Source: a virus. From it: a stretch of DNA of 47,053 bases. The stretch lies in the IMG/VR virus record IMGVR_UViG_3300010430_006897, positions 1-47,053 of that record. One strand, 5' to 3'. Each line of letters opens with the position of its first letter. Position 1 is the stretch's first letter. Shown here piece by piece: positions 1 to 7,512 of the stretch. Both the position numbers and the translations under genes were made by a program. The notes under the pieces were generated by a model, which made no database searches, was not told where the DNA came from, and was given only the letters and a program-made list of their open reading frames with translations.

Positions 1-252
1 TCATCGGCACGTCCGCGCCTGCTCTCGCATCACGGCATAGTCGCTCAGCATCTCCTCGATCGCCGATCCCTCGGGCAGCAGGGCAACCTCATCGGCCGCC
101 CGCGCCTGGAACTCCCTGCTGTGCTCGACGACTGGCGGGCACGCCCCTGGCCCGCTACCGTCAGAACCGACCGTCGCGCAGCCGCTCAGCAAGATCGCTG
201 CGATTGCGAGGGCGACGCGCCGCGGCCTCCAGCATCTGGCGTTGGACATCAT
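1..252 (-). CDS. o-spanin-like outer-membrane lipoprotein (Rz1-like)
   Basis: A lipoprotein signal is visible at the N-terminus: a basic stretch, a hydrophobic helix and the lipobox LLSGC, with Cys as the acylated residue. The mature part is short (about 58 aa) and has two more Cys (PGACPP and the C-terminal TCR). The reading frame extends to a TTG at 273, but the double ATG at 252/249 follows the purine-rich GGGAGAAGG and is the better start. The gene begins inside the preceding small membrane gene in another frame, the arrangement known for lambda Rz/Rz1. With that partner it would fuse the inner and outer membranes at the last step of lysis. The role is inferred from architecture and position; residues do not identify it alone. 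Confidence 0.72.
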   Translation of the reverse strand: MMSNARCWRPRRVALAIAAILLSGCATVGSDGSGPGACPPVVEHSREFQARAADEVALLPEGSAIEEMLSDYAVMREQARTCR

Positions 253-418
253 TGGCCTTCTCCCTGGTCTCAAGGCGTTCGGCGAGGCGTCCTGCTCGCT
301 CCCCGGAGCGCCGAAGCGAAAACAGGAACAGGAGCACTGCCAGCGCGATGGCTCCGCAGCGCAGCGCCGCCCGCCCCCAAGGGCTGGCGGCGATCCCGGT
401 GAGAAGTGCGGCGATCAC
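161..418 (-). CDS. i-spanin-like inner-membrane protein (Rz-like)
   Basis: An 85-aa protein starts with GTG at 418 inside a GTGA overlap with the endolysin stop. Residues about 18-35 form a single hydrophobic segment (GAIALAVLLFLFSL). A charged, heptad-like helix rich in R, E and L follows (SGERAGRLAERLETREK). One N-terminal membrane anchor plus a periplasmic coiled coil is the i-spanin layout. The lipoprotein gene is nested in its 3' half, which strengthens the pairing. It should act in the inner membrane after the endolysin has cut peptidoglycan. No holin with two or more membrane segments is obvious nearby, so a holin-like role for this protein cannot be excluded. Confidence 0.68.
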   Translation of the reverse strand: MIAALLTGIAASPWGRAALRCGAIALAVLLFLFSLRRSGERAGRLAERLETREKANDVQRQMLEAAARRPRNRSDLAERLRDGRF

Positions 419-1089
419 CGCCGCCCCCGCTTCCAGTCGTCGAGGCGGGCATAGATGGTGACCGCGATGCCGCCGAGGGCGACCGCGATGAACACCCAGC
501 GCAGGGTGTCGAGATACGGCACGAGCGGCAGGATTGCGGATTGGGTCTCGGCTAGGACGCTCTGCGCCACCTCGACCCCGGCTGCGCCCAGCGTCGCCAC
601 ACCGGCCGCGCCGCCGCCCTTCATCGTGCGGCTGTCGGCCAGGACCTCGCGCGCATGCGGGGTTTCGGCAGCGAAGGGCACCGCCCGGACCGGGAAGCGC
701 TGGCCCCACTGACGCGCCGGCCCGAGATCGATGTGCATGAAGCCCGAGCGCGGATAGAACCCGAAGCCGAGGAACCCGACCTCGCGCGCCGCCGCCTCGA
801 AGATGACCGGGTCGTGGTTCGTCATGGCGATATCGAAGGCGGCGCCGTCGAGATGCTTGGACCGGGTCGCGCCGCCGACGGTCCGGTTGTGCTCGGGGCT
901 GCGATAGGCCGAGCGGACGATCAGCGGCTTCCCAAGCCGGTCGCGCAGCGCCTGCAGCTTGTCGAGGGCGAGTTCGTTGACCAGCAGCTTGCCCGTCCCT
1001 CGGCAGGCGATCTCGGCCGGGCTGAAGTTCGGCCAGCGCCAGCCGCTCTCGGGTACGTCGCGCCAATGGCGGTGGAAGGTCGTCGTCAT
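415..1089 (-). CDS. M15A-family peptidase, phage endolysin with C-terminal membrane helix
   Basis: The protein (224 aa) contains the M15 D-Ala-D-Ala peptidase signature: SAYRSPEHN, then SKHLDGAAFDI (zinc ligands His and Asp), then GFMHIDLG (third zinc ligand His). It would cleave peptide cross-links of peptidoglycan during lysis. Beyond the catalytic domain (about 1-130), a Gly/Ala-rich stretch leads to a predicted membrane helix (WVFIAVALGGIAVTIYA) near the C-terminus, so it may be tethered or released by membrane depolarisation. The start at 1089 is chosen over the upstream one at 1122 because GGAGGA lies six bases before it. It heads the lysis cassette and overlaps the i-spanin gene by four bases. 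Confidence 0.9.
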   Translation of the reverse strand: MTTTFHRHWRDVPESGWRWPNFSPAEIACRGTGKLLVNELALDKLQALRDRLGKPLIVRSAYRSPEHNRTVGGATRSKHLDGAAFDIAMTNHDPVIFEAAAREVGFLGFGFYPRSGFMHIDLGPARQWGQRFPVRAVPFAAETPHAREVLADSRTMKGGGAAGVATLGAAGVEVAQSVLAETQSAILPLVPYLDTLRWVFIAVALGGIAVTIYARLDDWKRGRR

Positions 1090-1100
1090 GGGGGTCCTCC

Positions 1101-1130
1101 GAAACGAAGAAACCCGCCTCAAGGGCGGGT
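1101..1130 (-). terminator. Rho-independent terminator between tail and lysis genes
   Basis: Read on the minus strand, a perfect 7-bp stem (ACCCGCC / GGCGGGT, bases 1112-1118 and 1124-1130) with a 5-base loop is followed by the T-rich run TTCTTCGTTT. It sits after the DUF6127-like gene and directly upstream of the endolysin ribosome binding site. It should reduce read-through from the tail operon into the lysis genes. Confidence 0.75.
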
Positions 1131-1162
1131 ACGGTTGGGGCGATCGATGGGGTGGTGAGCGG

Positions 1163-1453
1163 CTACGGACCGCCGCCGAAGATCTTCAGCTTGATGGCGA
1201 TGCCCGCCAACAGCGCCAGCATGACGCCGGTGGTGATCATGCGGACGGCGGTCTGCATGGCGGTACGGCGCACCAGCCGGATGCAGTCCACCAGGGAACG
1301 CAGATCGCGGATGTCGAGCGCGGCCTCGTCGCCGTCGAGCCCGACATCGGCGAGCGCCCGCTTGGCGCCCTCTTCCGCCGCGCAGGCCAGGATTTCTTCG
1401 AACTCGTGGTCCGGCATGCGCACGAAGCCCTCGTCGCTGCGGGGCGGCGTCAT
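1163..1453 (-). CDS. DUF6127-like small phage protein with membrane helix
   Basis: A 96-aa protein. The N-terminal half is acidic and helical (EEILACAAEEGAKRALADVG), followed by DIRDLRSLVDCIRLVRRTA and a C-terminal hydrophobic helix (TTGVMLALLAGIAI) ending KLKIFGGG. The layout matches small proteins (DUF6127 type, recognised from memory) between the tail fibre and lysis genes of alphaproteobacterial prophages. A holin or lysis-regulating role would fit a single C-terminal membrane segment and this position, but is inference. Its start overlaps the upstream fibre gene as ATGA. A terminator follows it. Confidence 0.7.
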   Translation of the reverse strand: MTPPRSDEGFVRMPDHEFEEILACAAEEGAKRALADVGLDGDEAALDIRDLRSLVDCIRLVRRTAMQTAVRMITTGVMLALLAGIAIKLKIFGGGP

Positions 1454-2445
1454 GTCGAGACGATCCCGACCTCGGCCGGGAGGGCGCCGGTGGTCCAGCC
1501 GCTGCCGCTGCTCGGGTCGGTCTCCCAGGTCGAATAGAGCGGCGTCGGCGCATCGGCGGACGGTGTCCCGGGCGTGGCATCGTAGTCGGTCGCGCCGATC
1601 CTCAGGAACCCGGCGGCGCCGGTCGGCCCGGAGGTCCCGGCCTGCGCGATCTGCTTGACGTGAACGGCGGCGAGCGCCGAGGGCGCGGCCGGTCCGGTCG
1701 GCCCCGCCAGCGAGAACGACAGCCGCTGGCCGACGACGTCGCTCGCGACCCGGGTGGCGATGTCGTTGTCCTTCAGGGCGTCGATCCCGCCCGACATGGC
1801 GTTATGGGTGCCGACCAGGTCCGGGGTGCGGCGCACGAAACGCCGGCCGATGGTCGAAACGCCATCCAGCACCGCGATGTGAGCGTAGTACCAGGTGTGC
1901 ACGCCGTGGTGATCGAAGAGATACTGGTTCTTCCAGGTGCAGCGGACCGGCCGGCCCTTGCCGCCTGTGTTCGGTGCGGCGGCGCTGCTCTGCAGGATGC
2001 CGTCGATGTAGAACTCGATGGTGATGTCCGTGTCGACGGCGATGCGCACATCGACCCAGTAGGCCTGACCGGTGGCCGCGATGAACGAGGAGGCGCCGTC
2101 CACCGTCGTGTCGCCGAACGCCTTGGCATGGTACTTCTCGTCATCGCGCTCCGTCCGCACCTGTGCGACCAGCGCATCGCTTGCATCGTAGAACTCCAGG
2201 AAGCTGCCATCGGCGCCCATTACGTGCGCGTTGTAGGATGGGGCGCGATAGTGGAACCCGAGCCAGACATCGCCGGTCGGGGCGGCCCAGGCCGCCGAGA
2301 ACGGGACGGACGCCCAGTTGTTCGAACTGATACGGACGCAGTTGACGTCGAGTTCGGGGTCGAAGCCCGCGGCATCGGTGCTGATGCGGCCGGAGATACC
2401 GGCTAGGTCGGTCTCCTGGTGACCGAGATGGAGGACGTAACTCAT
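1450..2445 (-). CDS. tail fibre / receptor-binding protein with lectin-like N-terminal domain
   Basis: A 331-aa protein. Residues about 1-200 look like a concanavalin/laminin-G type beta-sandwich: alternating strands with aromatic and polar residues, and the phrase YWVDVRIAVDTDITIEFYID, typical of LamG-like phage adhesins. The C-terminal third is Gly/Ala/Pro/Thr rich with collagen-like GPTGPAAP and SGPTGAAG segments and ends in a compact domain containing LYSTWETDPSSGSGW. It follows the tail-tip gene with an ATGA overlap, the usual place for the adhesin that binds the host surface. The receptor cannot be deduced. Confidence 0.72.
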   Translation of the reverse strand: MSYVLHLGHQETDLAGISGRISTDAAGFDPELDVNCVRISSNNWASVPFSAAWAAPTGDVWLGFHYRAPSYNAHVMGADGSFLEFYDASDALVAQVRTERDDEKYHAKAFGDTTVDGASSFIAATGQAYWVDVRIAVDTDITIEFYIDGILQSSAAAPNTGGKGRPVRCTWKNQYLFDHHGVHTWYYAHIAVLDGVSTIGRRFVRRTPDLVGTHNAMSGGIDALKDNDIATRVASDVVGQRLSFSLAGPTGPAAPSALAAVHVKQIAQAGTSGPTGAAGFLRIGATDYDATPGTPSADAPTPLYSTWETDPSSGSGWTTGALPAEVGIVST

Positions 2446-5400
2446 GGGATCACCTCGATGTAGAGTTCTGCGGATGCGGTGCTGAGACGGGCGCTGGCGC
2501 CGCCGTGTTCATGGAAGGTCTCGGCGACGGGGATCGAGAGGCGCGCCTCGCCGCCGAGGGCGAGCCAGGCTTCGGCGCTCGGGACGGTCAGTCGGGCCGC
2601 CCCGCCGAGATCGAGGAAGAGACTGGCCTCGGTCGTGGTGAGCGCACCGGCGCCGCCCCGATCCTCGAAGATCTGCGTCAGGGCGACGGTCAGCAGCGCG
2701 CCGCCGCCGAACTCGGTCCAGGCGGAAGCCTCGGCGATCTTGATGCCGTCCGGCATGAAGAGCCGGACCGAGCGCGCGGTCCAGGCCTCGTAGGTCTGGG
2801 CGCCGACCAGGCGCCGCGCCTGGACCCGGACGTCGAGATGCTTCGTGCCGGAGGGTGCATCGAGCAGCGGCACGTCTTCCTTGTTGAGGGTGAAGGCGGT
2901 GCCGGCGCCGGCGTCGAGTACCGCCGCGGGTGGATCGAGCGCGAGGTCGGTGTCGGGATCGACCCAGCGGATCTCGACGACATAGGCGACACCCGGCTCG
3001 GGGCCGATGTCGGGGGCGGTGTAGGCGTCGAAGACCGGGCTCGTCTGGGCGAGCCGGTCGCGATGGGCCCAGGTCAGATCGATCGGCCCCTGGTTCAGCA
3101 AGTTCGGGTTGACGAGCGAGAGACCGCCGGCGCGGAGATCGCCCGGTGGCAGCGGCCGGATGGCGCGGCTGGCCAGCGTCACACGGTCCTCCGGCGCCTC
3201 AGCCAGCGGCAGGATGCCGAACCCGGTCTCCGGCAACATTTTTGCGCCGACCTCCTCGCCGGCGGCGAAGCGCGCCTCGGAGGCGTTGGCAAGCTCCTGC
3301 CAGAACAGGATCGGGGTGCCGGCGGCATGGGCGCGCGGCACCGTGTCGAGGCAACCCCGGCCGACCGTCAGCGTGTCTGCCGCTACGCCGTCGATACGCA
3401 CGAACTCGTCGCCGAGCGCGGCGAGCGTGCCGATGGTCACGTCCGCGAGGCCGGTCCAGTCGCTGACGGGAAGATCGCGCTCGGCCGGGTCGTCGGTCAC
3501 GTCGGCGGCCAAGATCGCGGAAGGCACGAACTCGGACGCCCCTTCGAGCGCATAGCCCTGACCGGCATCGGTCCAGACCTGCGCCGACAGCGCGTCGGAG
3601 GACGGTCGTTCGCCCGCGGCGACAAGCGCGCCGGCATCGGGATCCTCGTCGAGCAGCGCATCGGCCTGAGCATGGCCAAGCTCCTGGACGAGCAGCCAGT
3701 ACGGCGCTTCCGCGACCCAGCGCCGGGCGAGCGGCTGCGGTGGCACGATGAGATCGCCCGGATCACCGGTGTCGCCGCCGACGAGGGCAGTCTCGCCCAA
3801 GGCGAAGACATCCTCGGCGATCTTCAGCCGGATGCCGTTGGCGCGGCCGTCGCCATGATCCATCTCGACCACGCGGACGATCACCCCATCGAGCCCCCGG
3901 GTCGGGCTGACCAGCCGGATCACGTCGCCGGGCTCGAGTTCGGCGCCGGCCCGGTTGACCGCGATCTCGCCGGTCAGGATCGGCGCTGAGAGGGCGCGGA
4001 GATCGCGTTCGGCGACGCGGACAGCGAGGCTCTCGAAGCGGATGCCGGAATAGTCGACCGTGGCGCCGACCATCTGGCCCATCAACTGCACCTGCGCCGT
4101 GTCGGTGACGCTGACCGAGCCTGTGCGGTCGGTGCGGACGTCGGTGAAGCGCACCGTGACGCTGTTGACGAGATCGGCGGCCTCACGCCGGCCGAGTTCG
4201 CCCCAGTCGACGACATTGGTCTCGTCGAAGACCGACAGGGTGTCGGGATCGTAGTCGGCGCGGATCAGCCGCAGCTCCCAGCGCCCGGACCGGCGGTCGA
4301 CGTAGAGAAAGGCGTCGATGTGCTTCAGCACCTCGGCCAGGAAGTCCTCGATCGTGGACTCCTGCTGCCAGAGCAGCGAGAGCCCGAAGCCCTCGGCGAA
4401 GAGCGCATCGGCCGCCGCCGTGAAGCTCGGGCCGATGTCGGCGTCGTTGTGGCCGAGCCCCCAGTCGGCATTGGTCAGGCATTCGCGGACGATATGGGCC
4501 GGGTTCATGTCCGGCCCGTCACCGAAGGCCGCGCGCAGCGAGGCGACGAGCACGTCCGGATCGCCGGGCGGCACCACCGGCACCCCATCGACGGGCGTGT
4601 TGTCAAGCTGGCCGGTCGCGCTCGTGTCCGAGAGCGCGATGTTGAAGGCGAAGACGTCGACCGCGGAGATCCCCGCCAGCGTCGCCTTGGCGGTCTCGAG
4701 GGTCGAGGCCGGGCTCGGTTCGCCATCGGTCACGAAGATCAGCAGCCGGCGCTTCGAACCGCTGCCTGCGAAGAAGCCGGCCGCCTCGCTGACGGCCGCG
4801 CCGTAGTCGGTGCCGCCGCTCGTCGTGCTCGGGAGCGCATCGACCCAGGCCTTGAGCGCGTCGTAGTCGGCGGCCGCCGCATTCCGCCGGGTGATGCTGC
4901 CAGTGACGCCGGAATTGTAGGTCAGGATGTGGAGATCGTTCGGCTCGGCCGCGTTTGCGCCGATCTCGGCGACGAGCGTCGAGACGGCAACTCGCTGCGC
5001 CGCCATGCGCGTGCCGGACATCGAACCCGAGGCGTCCATGGCGATGTAGATCGCGGCGTCGCCGATCCGGGCCTCGGGCACGATCTGGGCCTTCTCGGGA
5101 TACCATTGCTGCACCCCGTCCCCGGCCTTCAGGATCCGGGTCAGCCGCACCGACCAGGGCTTCAGATAGGGATTGAGCCCGAGATAGACCTGCCGCAGCA
5201 CCAGCGAGCAGAGCCCGCGATAGCCGGGCACGTCCGCCCCCGCCCTGGCAGCGAGGTAGTCGTTCTGCCCCTGGTCGGGTGCACCCATCAGGACGTCGAT
5301 GTCGCCGACGATGCCGCCCTCGCGGCTGTCGCCACCGAAGAGGCTCGGCTTGTCGATTCGGATCCGGCCGCCGGCGGCGCCAGCCCCGGCGCCCTGCGTG

Positions 5401-5855
5401 CCCGTGGCAGTCCCACCGCTCGCGGCCTCCTTCACGGTCACGCTCTGGGCGGCGAAGGCCGTGCTCTTCGGCGTCACCAGCCAGGTGGTGATGTCGTTGT
5501 CGCCATCGAAGCGGATCGACTGGACGGTCACGGTGAGCGTCACGCCGTCCGTTCCGAGTTCGAGCTCGTAGCCCGCGCCGAGCCGGATCCCGGAAAGACT
5601 GCCGGGAAACCGGACATAGGCCACGTCTTCCTCGGCGCCGCCCGCGATGGCCGACATGCCGGCAACGGTGCCGAAGCTCGCCTGCGCGCCGACGCCGGCG
5701 CCCTGCGTGACGACGGTGCCGGCGCCGATCGACCATGCGGTTCGGTCGTCGACCCGAATCTCGCGGATCGCGTCGACCGGGCCGTGACAGAGCGCGAGAT
5801 GGGCGCCAAGCGAATAGCGGTAGCCGACGGTCTGGGCCTTGGAGCTACCGCCCAT
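2442..5855 (-). CDS. tail-tip / host-specificity protein (J/TipJ-like) with inserted VWA domain
   Basis: An 1137-aa tail-tip protein. The core is of the GTA/lambda J type: GLNPYLKPWSVRLTRIL near residue 226, DMNPAHIVRECLTNADWG near 449, then a hub domain (ESTIEDFLAEVLKHIDAFL) and an FN3-like C-terminal part. Between the two core landmarks, about residues 266-447 (bases 4515-5060), is a complete von Willebrand A domain. Its MIDAS residues are all present: DASGS (274-278), the Thr of SGGTDYG (349) and the Asp of FVTDGEPS (377). The last 96 residues are tandem beta-type repeats. It should form the distal tail tip and contact the host. Starts and stops overlap both neighbours. Confidence 0.88.
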   Translation of the reverse strand: MGGSSKAQTVGYRYSLGAHLALCHGPVDAIREIRVDDRTAWSIGAGTVVTQGAGVGAQASFGTVAGMSAIAGGAEEDVAYVRFPGSLSGIRLGAGYELELGTDGVTLTVTVQSIRFDGDNDITTWLVTPKSTAFAAQSVTVKEAASGGTATGTQGAGAGAAGGRIRIDKPSLFGGDSREGGIVGDIDVLMGAPDQGQNDYLAARAGADVPGYRGLCSLVLRQVYLGLNPYLKPWSVRLTRILKAGDGVQQWYPEKAQIVPEARIGDAAIYIAMDASGSMSGTRMAAQRVAVSTLVAEIGANAAEPNDLHILTYNSGVTGSITRRNAAAADYDALKAWVDALPSTTSGGTDYGAAVSEAAGFFAGSGSKRRLLIFVTDGEPSPASTLETAKATLAGISAVDVFAFNIALSDTSATGQLDNTPVDGVPVVPPGDPDVLVASLRAAFGDGPDMNPAHIVRECLTNADWGLGHNDADIGPSFTAAADALFAEGFGLSLLWQQESTIEDFLAEVLKHIDAFLYVDRRSGRWELRLIRADYDPDTLSVFDETNVVDWGELGRREAADLVNSVTVRFTDVRTDRTGSVSVTDTAQVQLMGQMVGATVDYSGIRFESLAVRVAERDLRALSAPILTGEIAVNRAGAELEPGDVIRLVSPTRGLDGVIVRVVEMDHGDGRANGIRLKIAEDVFALGETALVGGDTGDPGDLIVPPQPLARRWVAEAPYWLLVQELGHAQADALLDEDPDAGALVAAGERPSSDALSAQVWTDAGQGYALEGASEFVPSAILAADVTDDPAERDLPVSDWTGLADVTIGTLAALGDEFVRIDGVAADTLTVGRGCLDTVPRAHAAGTPILFWQELANASEARFAAGEEVGAKMLPETGFGILPLAEAPEDRVTLASRAIRPLPPGDLRAGGLSLVNPNLLNQGPIDLTWAHRDRLAQTSPVFDAYTAPDIGPEPGVAYVVEIRWVDPDTDLALDPPAAVLDAGAGTAFTLNKEDVPLLDAPSGTKHLDVRVQARRLVGAQTYEAWTARSVRLFMPDGIKIAEASAWTEFGGGALLTVALTQIFEDRGGAGALTTTEASLFLDLGGAARLTVPSAEAWLALGGEARLSIPVAETFHEHGGASARLSTASAELYIEVIP
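2445..2732 (-). repeat. C-terminal tandem repeats of the tail-tip protein
   Basis: The last 96 codons encode about five degenerate units of 18-20 residues with the pattern A-E-x-[WF]-x-x-x-G-G-x-A-x-L-[ST]: EASAWTEFGGGALL, TQIFEDRGGAGALT, EASLFLDLGGAARLT, AEAWLALGGEARLS, AETFHEHGGASARLS. The final unit is partial (ASAELYIEV). A short beta-repeat or trimerising stalk is plausible. Confidence 0.75.
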
Positions 5856-6075
5856 CGGCTGCCTCCCGTTCCTCGCGGGGGTCGCACCCCTCGCGCTCCT
5901 GCGCGATGGCGATCACGCGGAAGGCCAGCGCGTCGCCGGTCGCCGCGAGCCGCTCGGCCGCGATGCCGTTGGCCAAAAAGTCCTGCCAGTCGAGCCCGTG
6001 CCGGCGGAACCACGAGCGGGCACCGCCGAAGCAGAGCTTTGCGGCGCGGATGTCCTTCGCGTAGACGCGGGTCAC
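5845..6075 (-). CDS. small tail-tip associated protein
   Basis: A 76-aa protein starting with GTG at 6075 in a GTGA overlap with the preceding gene. Its 3' end overlaps the tail-tip gene start by 11 bases. The sequence VTRVYAKDIRAAKLCFGGAR, then WFRRHGLDWQDFLANGI, is soluble and basic with no catalytic signature. In Rhodobacter-type tails this position, between hub and tip, holds a cell-wall peptidase or small tail-tip proteins. This one is too short to be a peptidase. It is probably a tail-tip assembly factor; the function is unknown. Confidence 0.72.
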   Translation of the reverse strand: MTRVYAKDIRAAKLCFGGARSWFRRHGLDWQDFLANGIAAERLAATGDALAFRVIAIAQEREGCDPREEREAADGR

Positions 6076-6320
6076 TTCTTGCTGCCCTTCTTGCGGATCG
6101 GATCGACGCGGAGATCGCCGGCCCAGACGACGTTGGGCCCGCGGAGCAGCACGGTGCCGAAGACGACCGGGATCGGCCGGCCTTCCTCGGCGGTCGGCAG
6201 GTCGAAGTCGTCGAGACCGGCGGCTTTCGGGACCTCGGTCTTGGGGCGCGGTGTCAGCGCATAGGAGATCGCCGTCAGCACCAGGCTGATGACGATCTGG
6301 ATCACGAAGTTCCAGACCAT
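6072..6320 (-). CDS. short tail-tip protein with N-terminal hydrophobic segment
   Basis: An 82-aa protein. Residues 1-22 are hydrophobic (FVIQIVISLVLTAISYAL). The rest contains GRPIPVVFGTVLLRGPNVVW, which resembles the conserved N-terminal segment of tail-tip proteins (IPVVYG.....NVVW). It may be the detached N-terminal piece of such a protein, with the remainder encoded two genes on. It is coupled to the next gene by GTGA. No good Shine-Dalgarno sequence precedes its ATG. That may be because the DMT transporter insertion replaced its natural upstream neighbour. Confidence 0.75.
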   Translation of the reverse strand: MVWNFVIQIVISLVLTAISYALTPRPKTEVPKAAGLDDFDLPTAEEGRPIPVVFGTVLLRGPNVVWAGDLRVDPIRKKGSKK

Positions 6321-6347
6321 GGGCGGGGCTCAAGGAGTTTGGGCGGA

Positions 6348-6473
6348 TCAGACGATTGTGGTGCCGCCGAGGGGATTGCGGCCGAGGACGTCGGGGAAGC
6401 CGCCGAAGTCCGAGAGGTCACCGAACTTGGCGCTGCAGGTGTCGCGGCGCTGATCGCGGCCCGGGGCGACCTC
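6348..6473 (-). pseudogene. remnant 3' end of a DUF2163-type hub gene
   Basis: This stretch encodes 41 residues and a stop that match the C-terminus of the intact hub protein at 7513-8361: 28 of 41 residues are identical, including RRDTCSAKF, FGGFP and GRNP. The conserved Cys of APGCD has become Arg. The DNA also shares a 20-base identical block (6430-6449 and 7595-7614). Weaker similarity may extend upstream to about 6530. No start codon or N-terminal domain is present. It lies just upstream of the native downstream tail gene and marks the left edge of the transporter insertion. Confidence 0.82.
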
Positions 6474-6563
6474 GACCACGGGAACGAGATGTCGCAAACG
6501 AGGCATCGGAATCCCGTCTTGCGGGTTACCGTCCAGGCCGAGAGCCGCTGACCGGAGCCCGCG

Positions 6564-7481
6564 ATGACCTCGATCGACCAACCGACAGCCGTCTCGCAGA
6601 CGCAGAGGCACGGCGTTCTCTTCGTCTTCGCCGCCGGCGTGCTATGGTCCACGGTCGGACTCGGCATCCGGATGATCGAGGACGCGCTGGTCTGGCAGAT
6701 CCTGCTCTACCGCTCGATCAGCCTGACACTGTTTCTGTATCTGGTGCTGCGCCTGCGGTCCGGCGAAAGCCCCTTCGCGCAGGTCCGTCGCACCGGGTTG
6801 CCGGCCGTCGTCGCGGCGCTGTCGCTGGTGGCGGCCTATTCCGGCGGGATCTACGCTATTCAGGCCACCTCCGTCGCGAACGCGATGCTGCTCTTCGCGA
6901 CCGCGCCCTTCATGGCAGCGGTCCTCGGCTGGATCGTGTTGCGCGAGCCGGTGCGCCGCGCCACATGGATCGCCATCGCCGTCGCCATCGGCGGCATCGC
7001 CATCATGGTCGCCGACAAGTCCGGCAGCGTGGCGCTCCTTGGCAGCCTTGCCGCCCTCGGCTCGGCCCTCGGCTTCGCCGTCTTCACGGTGGCGCTTCGC
7101 TGGGGCAAGTCAGGAGAGATGCTGCCCTCGGTCTTCCTCTCGGGGATCTTCGCCATCGTCATCACTTTCGGCATCTGTCTGTCGCTCGACCTGCCCGTGC
7201 TGCTCACCGCCCGGGACAGCGCCATCGCCATGAGCATGGGCGTCTTCCAGGTCGGCGCGGGCCTCATACTCTACACGCTCGGATCGCGCAGCCTGCCGGC
7301 CGCCGAACTCGCTCTCCTGTCGCTCGCCGAAGTGCTGCTCGGCCCCCTCTGGGTCTGGCTCTTCCTCGGCGAGACCGCCACCGTCAATACACTGGTCGGC
7401 GGCGCGGTCTTGCTCGCCGCCATCGTGTGGAATGCGCTGTCCGGCAAGCGCCGGAAGCCGCCACCGATCACGAGCCCCTGA
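6564..7481 (+). CDS. DMT-superfamily (EamA) transporter, cargo gene in tail operon
   Basis: A 305-aa integral membrane protein with about ten hydrophobic segments arranged as two EamA repeats. The first starts FVFAAGVLWSTVGLGIRMI and ends AVAIGGIAIMVADKSG. The second starts LLGSLAALGSALGFAVF and ends GGAVLLAAIVWNALSG. The signature E-P of the fourth helix region (WIVLREPVRRATW, WVWLFLGETATV) is present. EamA proteins export small metabolites such as amino acids; the substrate is not predictable. GGAG lies six bases before the ATG. It is the only plus-strand gene among the tail genes, faces against the operon, and lies between two copies of a hub-gene 3' end. It is a moron-type cargo rather than a virion gene. 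Confidence 0.9.
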   Translation: MTSIDQPTAVSQTQRHGVLFVFAAGVLWSTVGLGIRMIEDALVWQILLYRSISLTLFLYLVLRLRSGESPFAQVRRTGLPAVVAALSLVAAYSGGIYAIQATSVANAMLLFATAPFMAAVLGWIVLREPVRRATWIAIAVAIGGIAIMVADKSGSVALLGSLAALGSALGFAVFTVALRWGKSGEMLPSVFLSGIFAIVITFGICLSLDLPVLLTARDSAIAMSMGVFQVGAGLILYTLGSRSLPAAELALLSLAEVLLGPLWVWLFLGETATVNTLVGGAVLLAAIVWNALSGKRRKPPPITSP

Positions 7482-7512
7482 GCCGGGGGTCGGGCCGGCC
7501 CACGCCATCGTC

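Noticed and set aside
161-1066. 301-codon minus-strand frame across the endolysin
   Set aside because: Only its last 85 codons (from GTG 418) look real. The rest is an out-of-frame reading of the M15 peptidase gene.
4320-6551. 743-codon plus-strand open frame over the tail-tip gene
   Set aside because: It is a shadow of the tail-tip gene on the other strand, with low-complexity content and no ribosome site.
7492-7501. GGGCCGGCCC palindrome after the transporter
   Set aside because: It has a ten-base arm-to-arm symmetry without loop or T-run; this is expected by chance in such GC-rich DNA.
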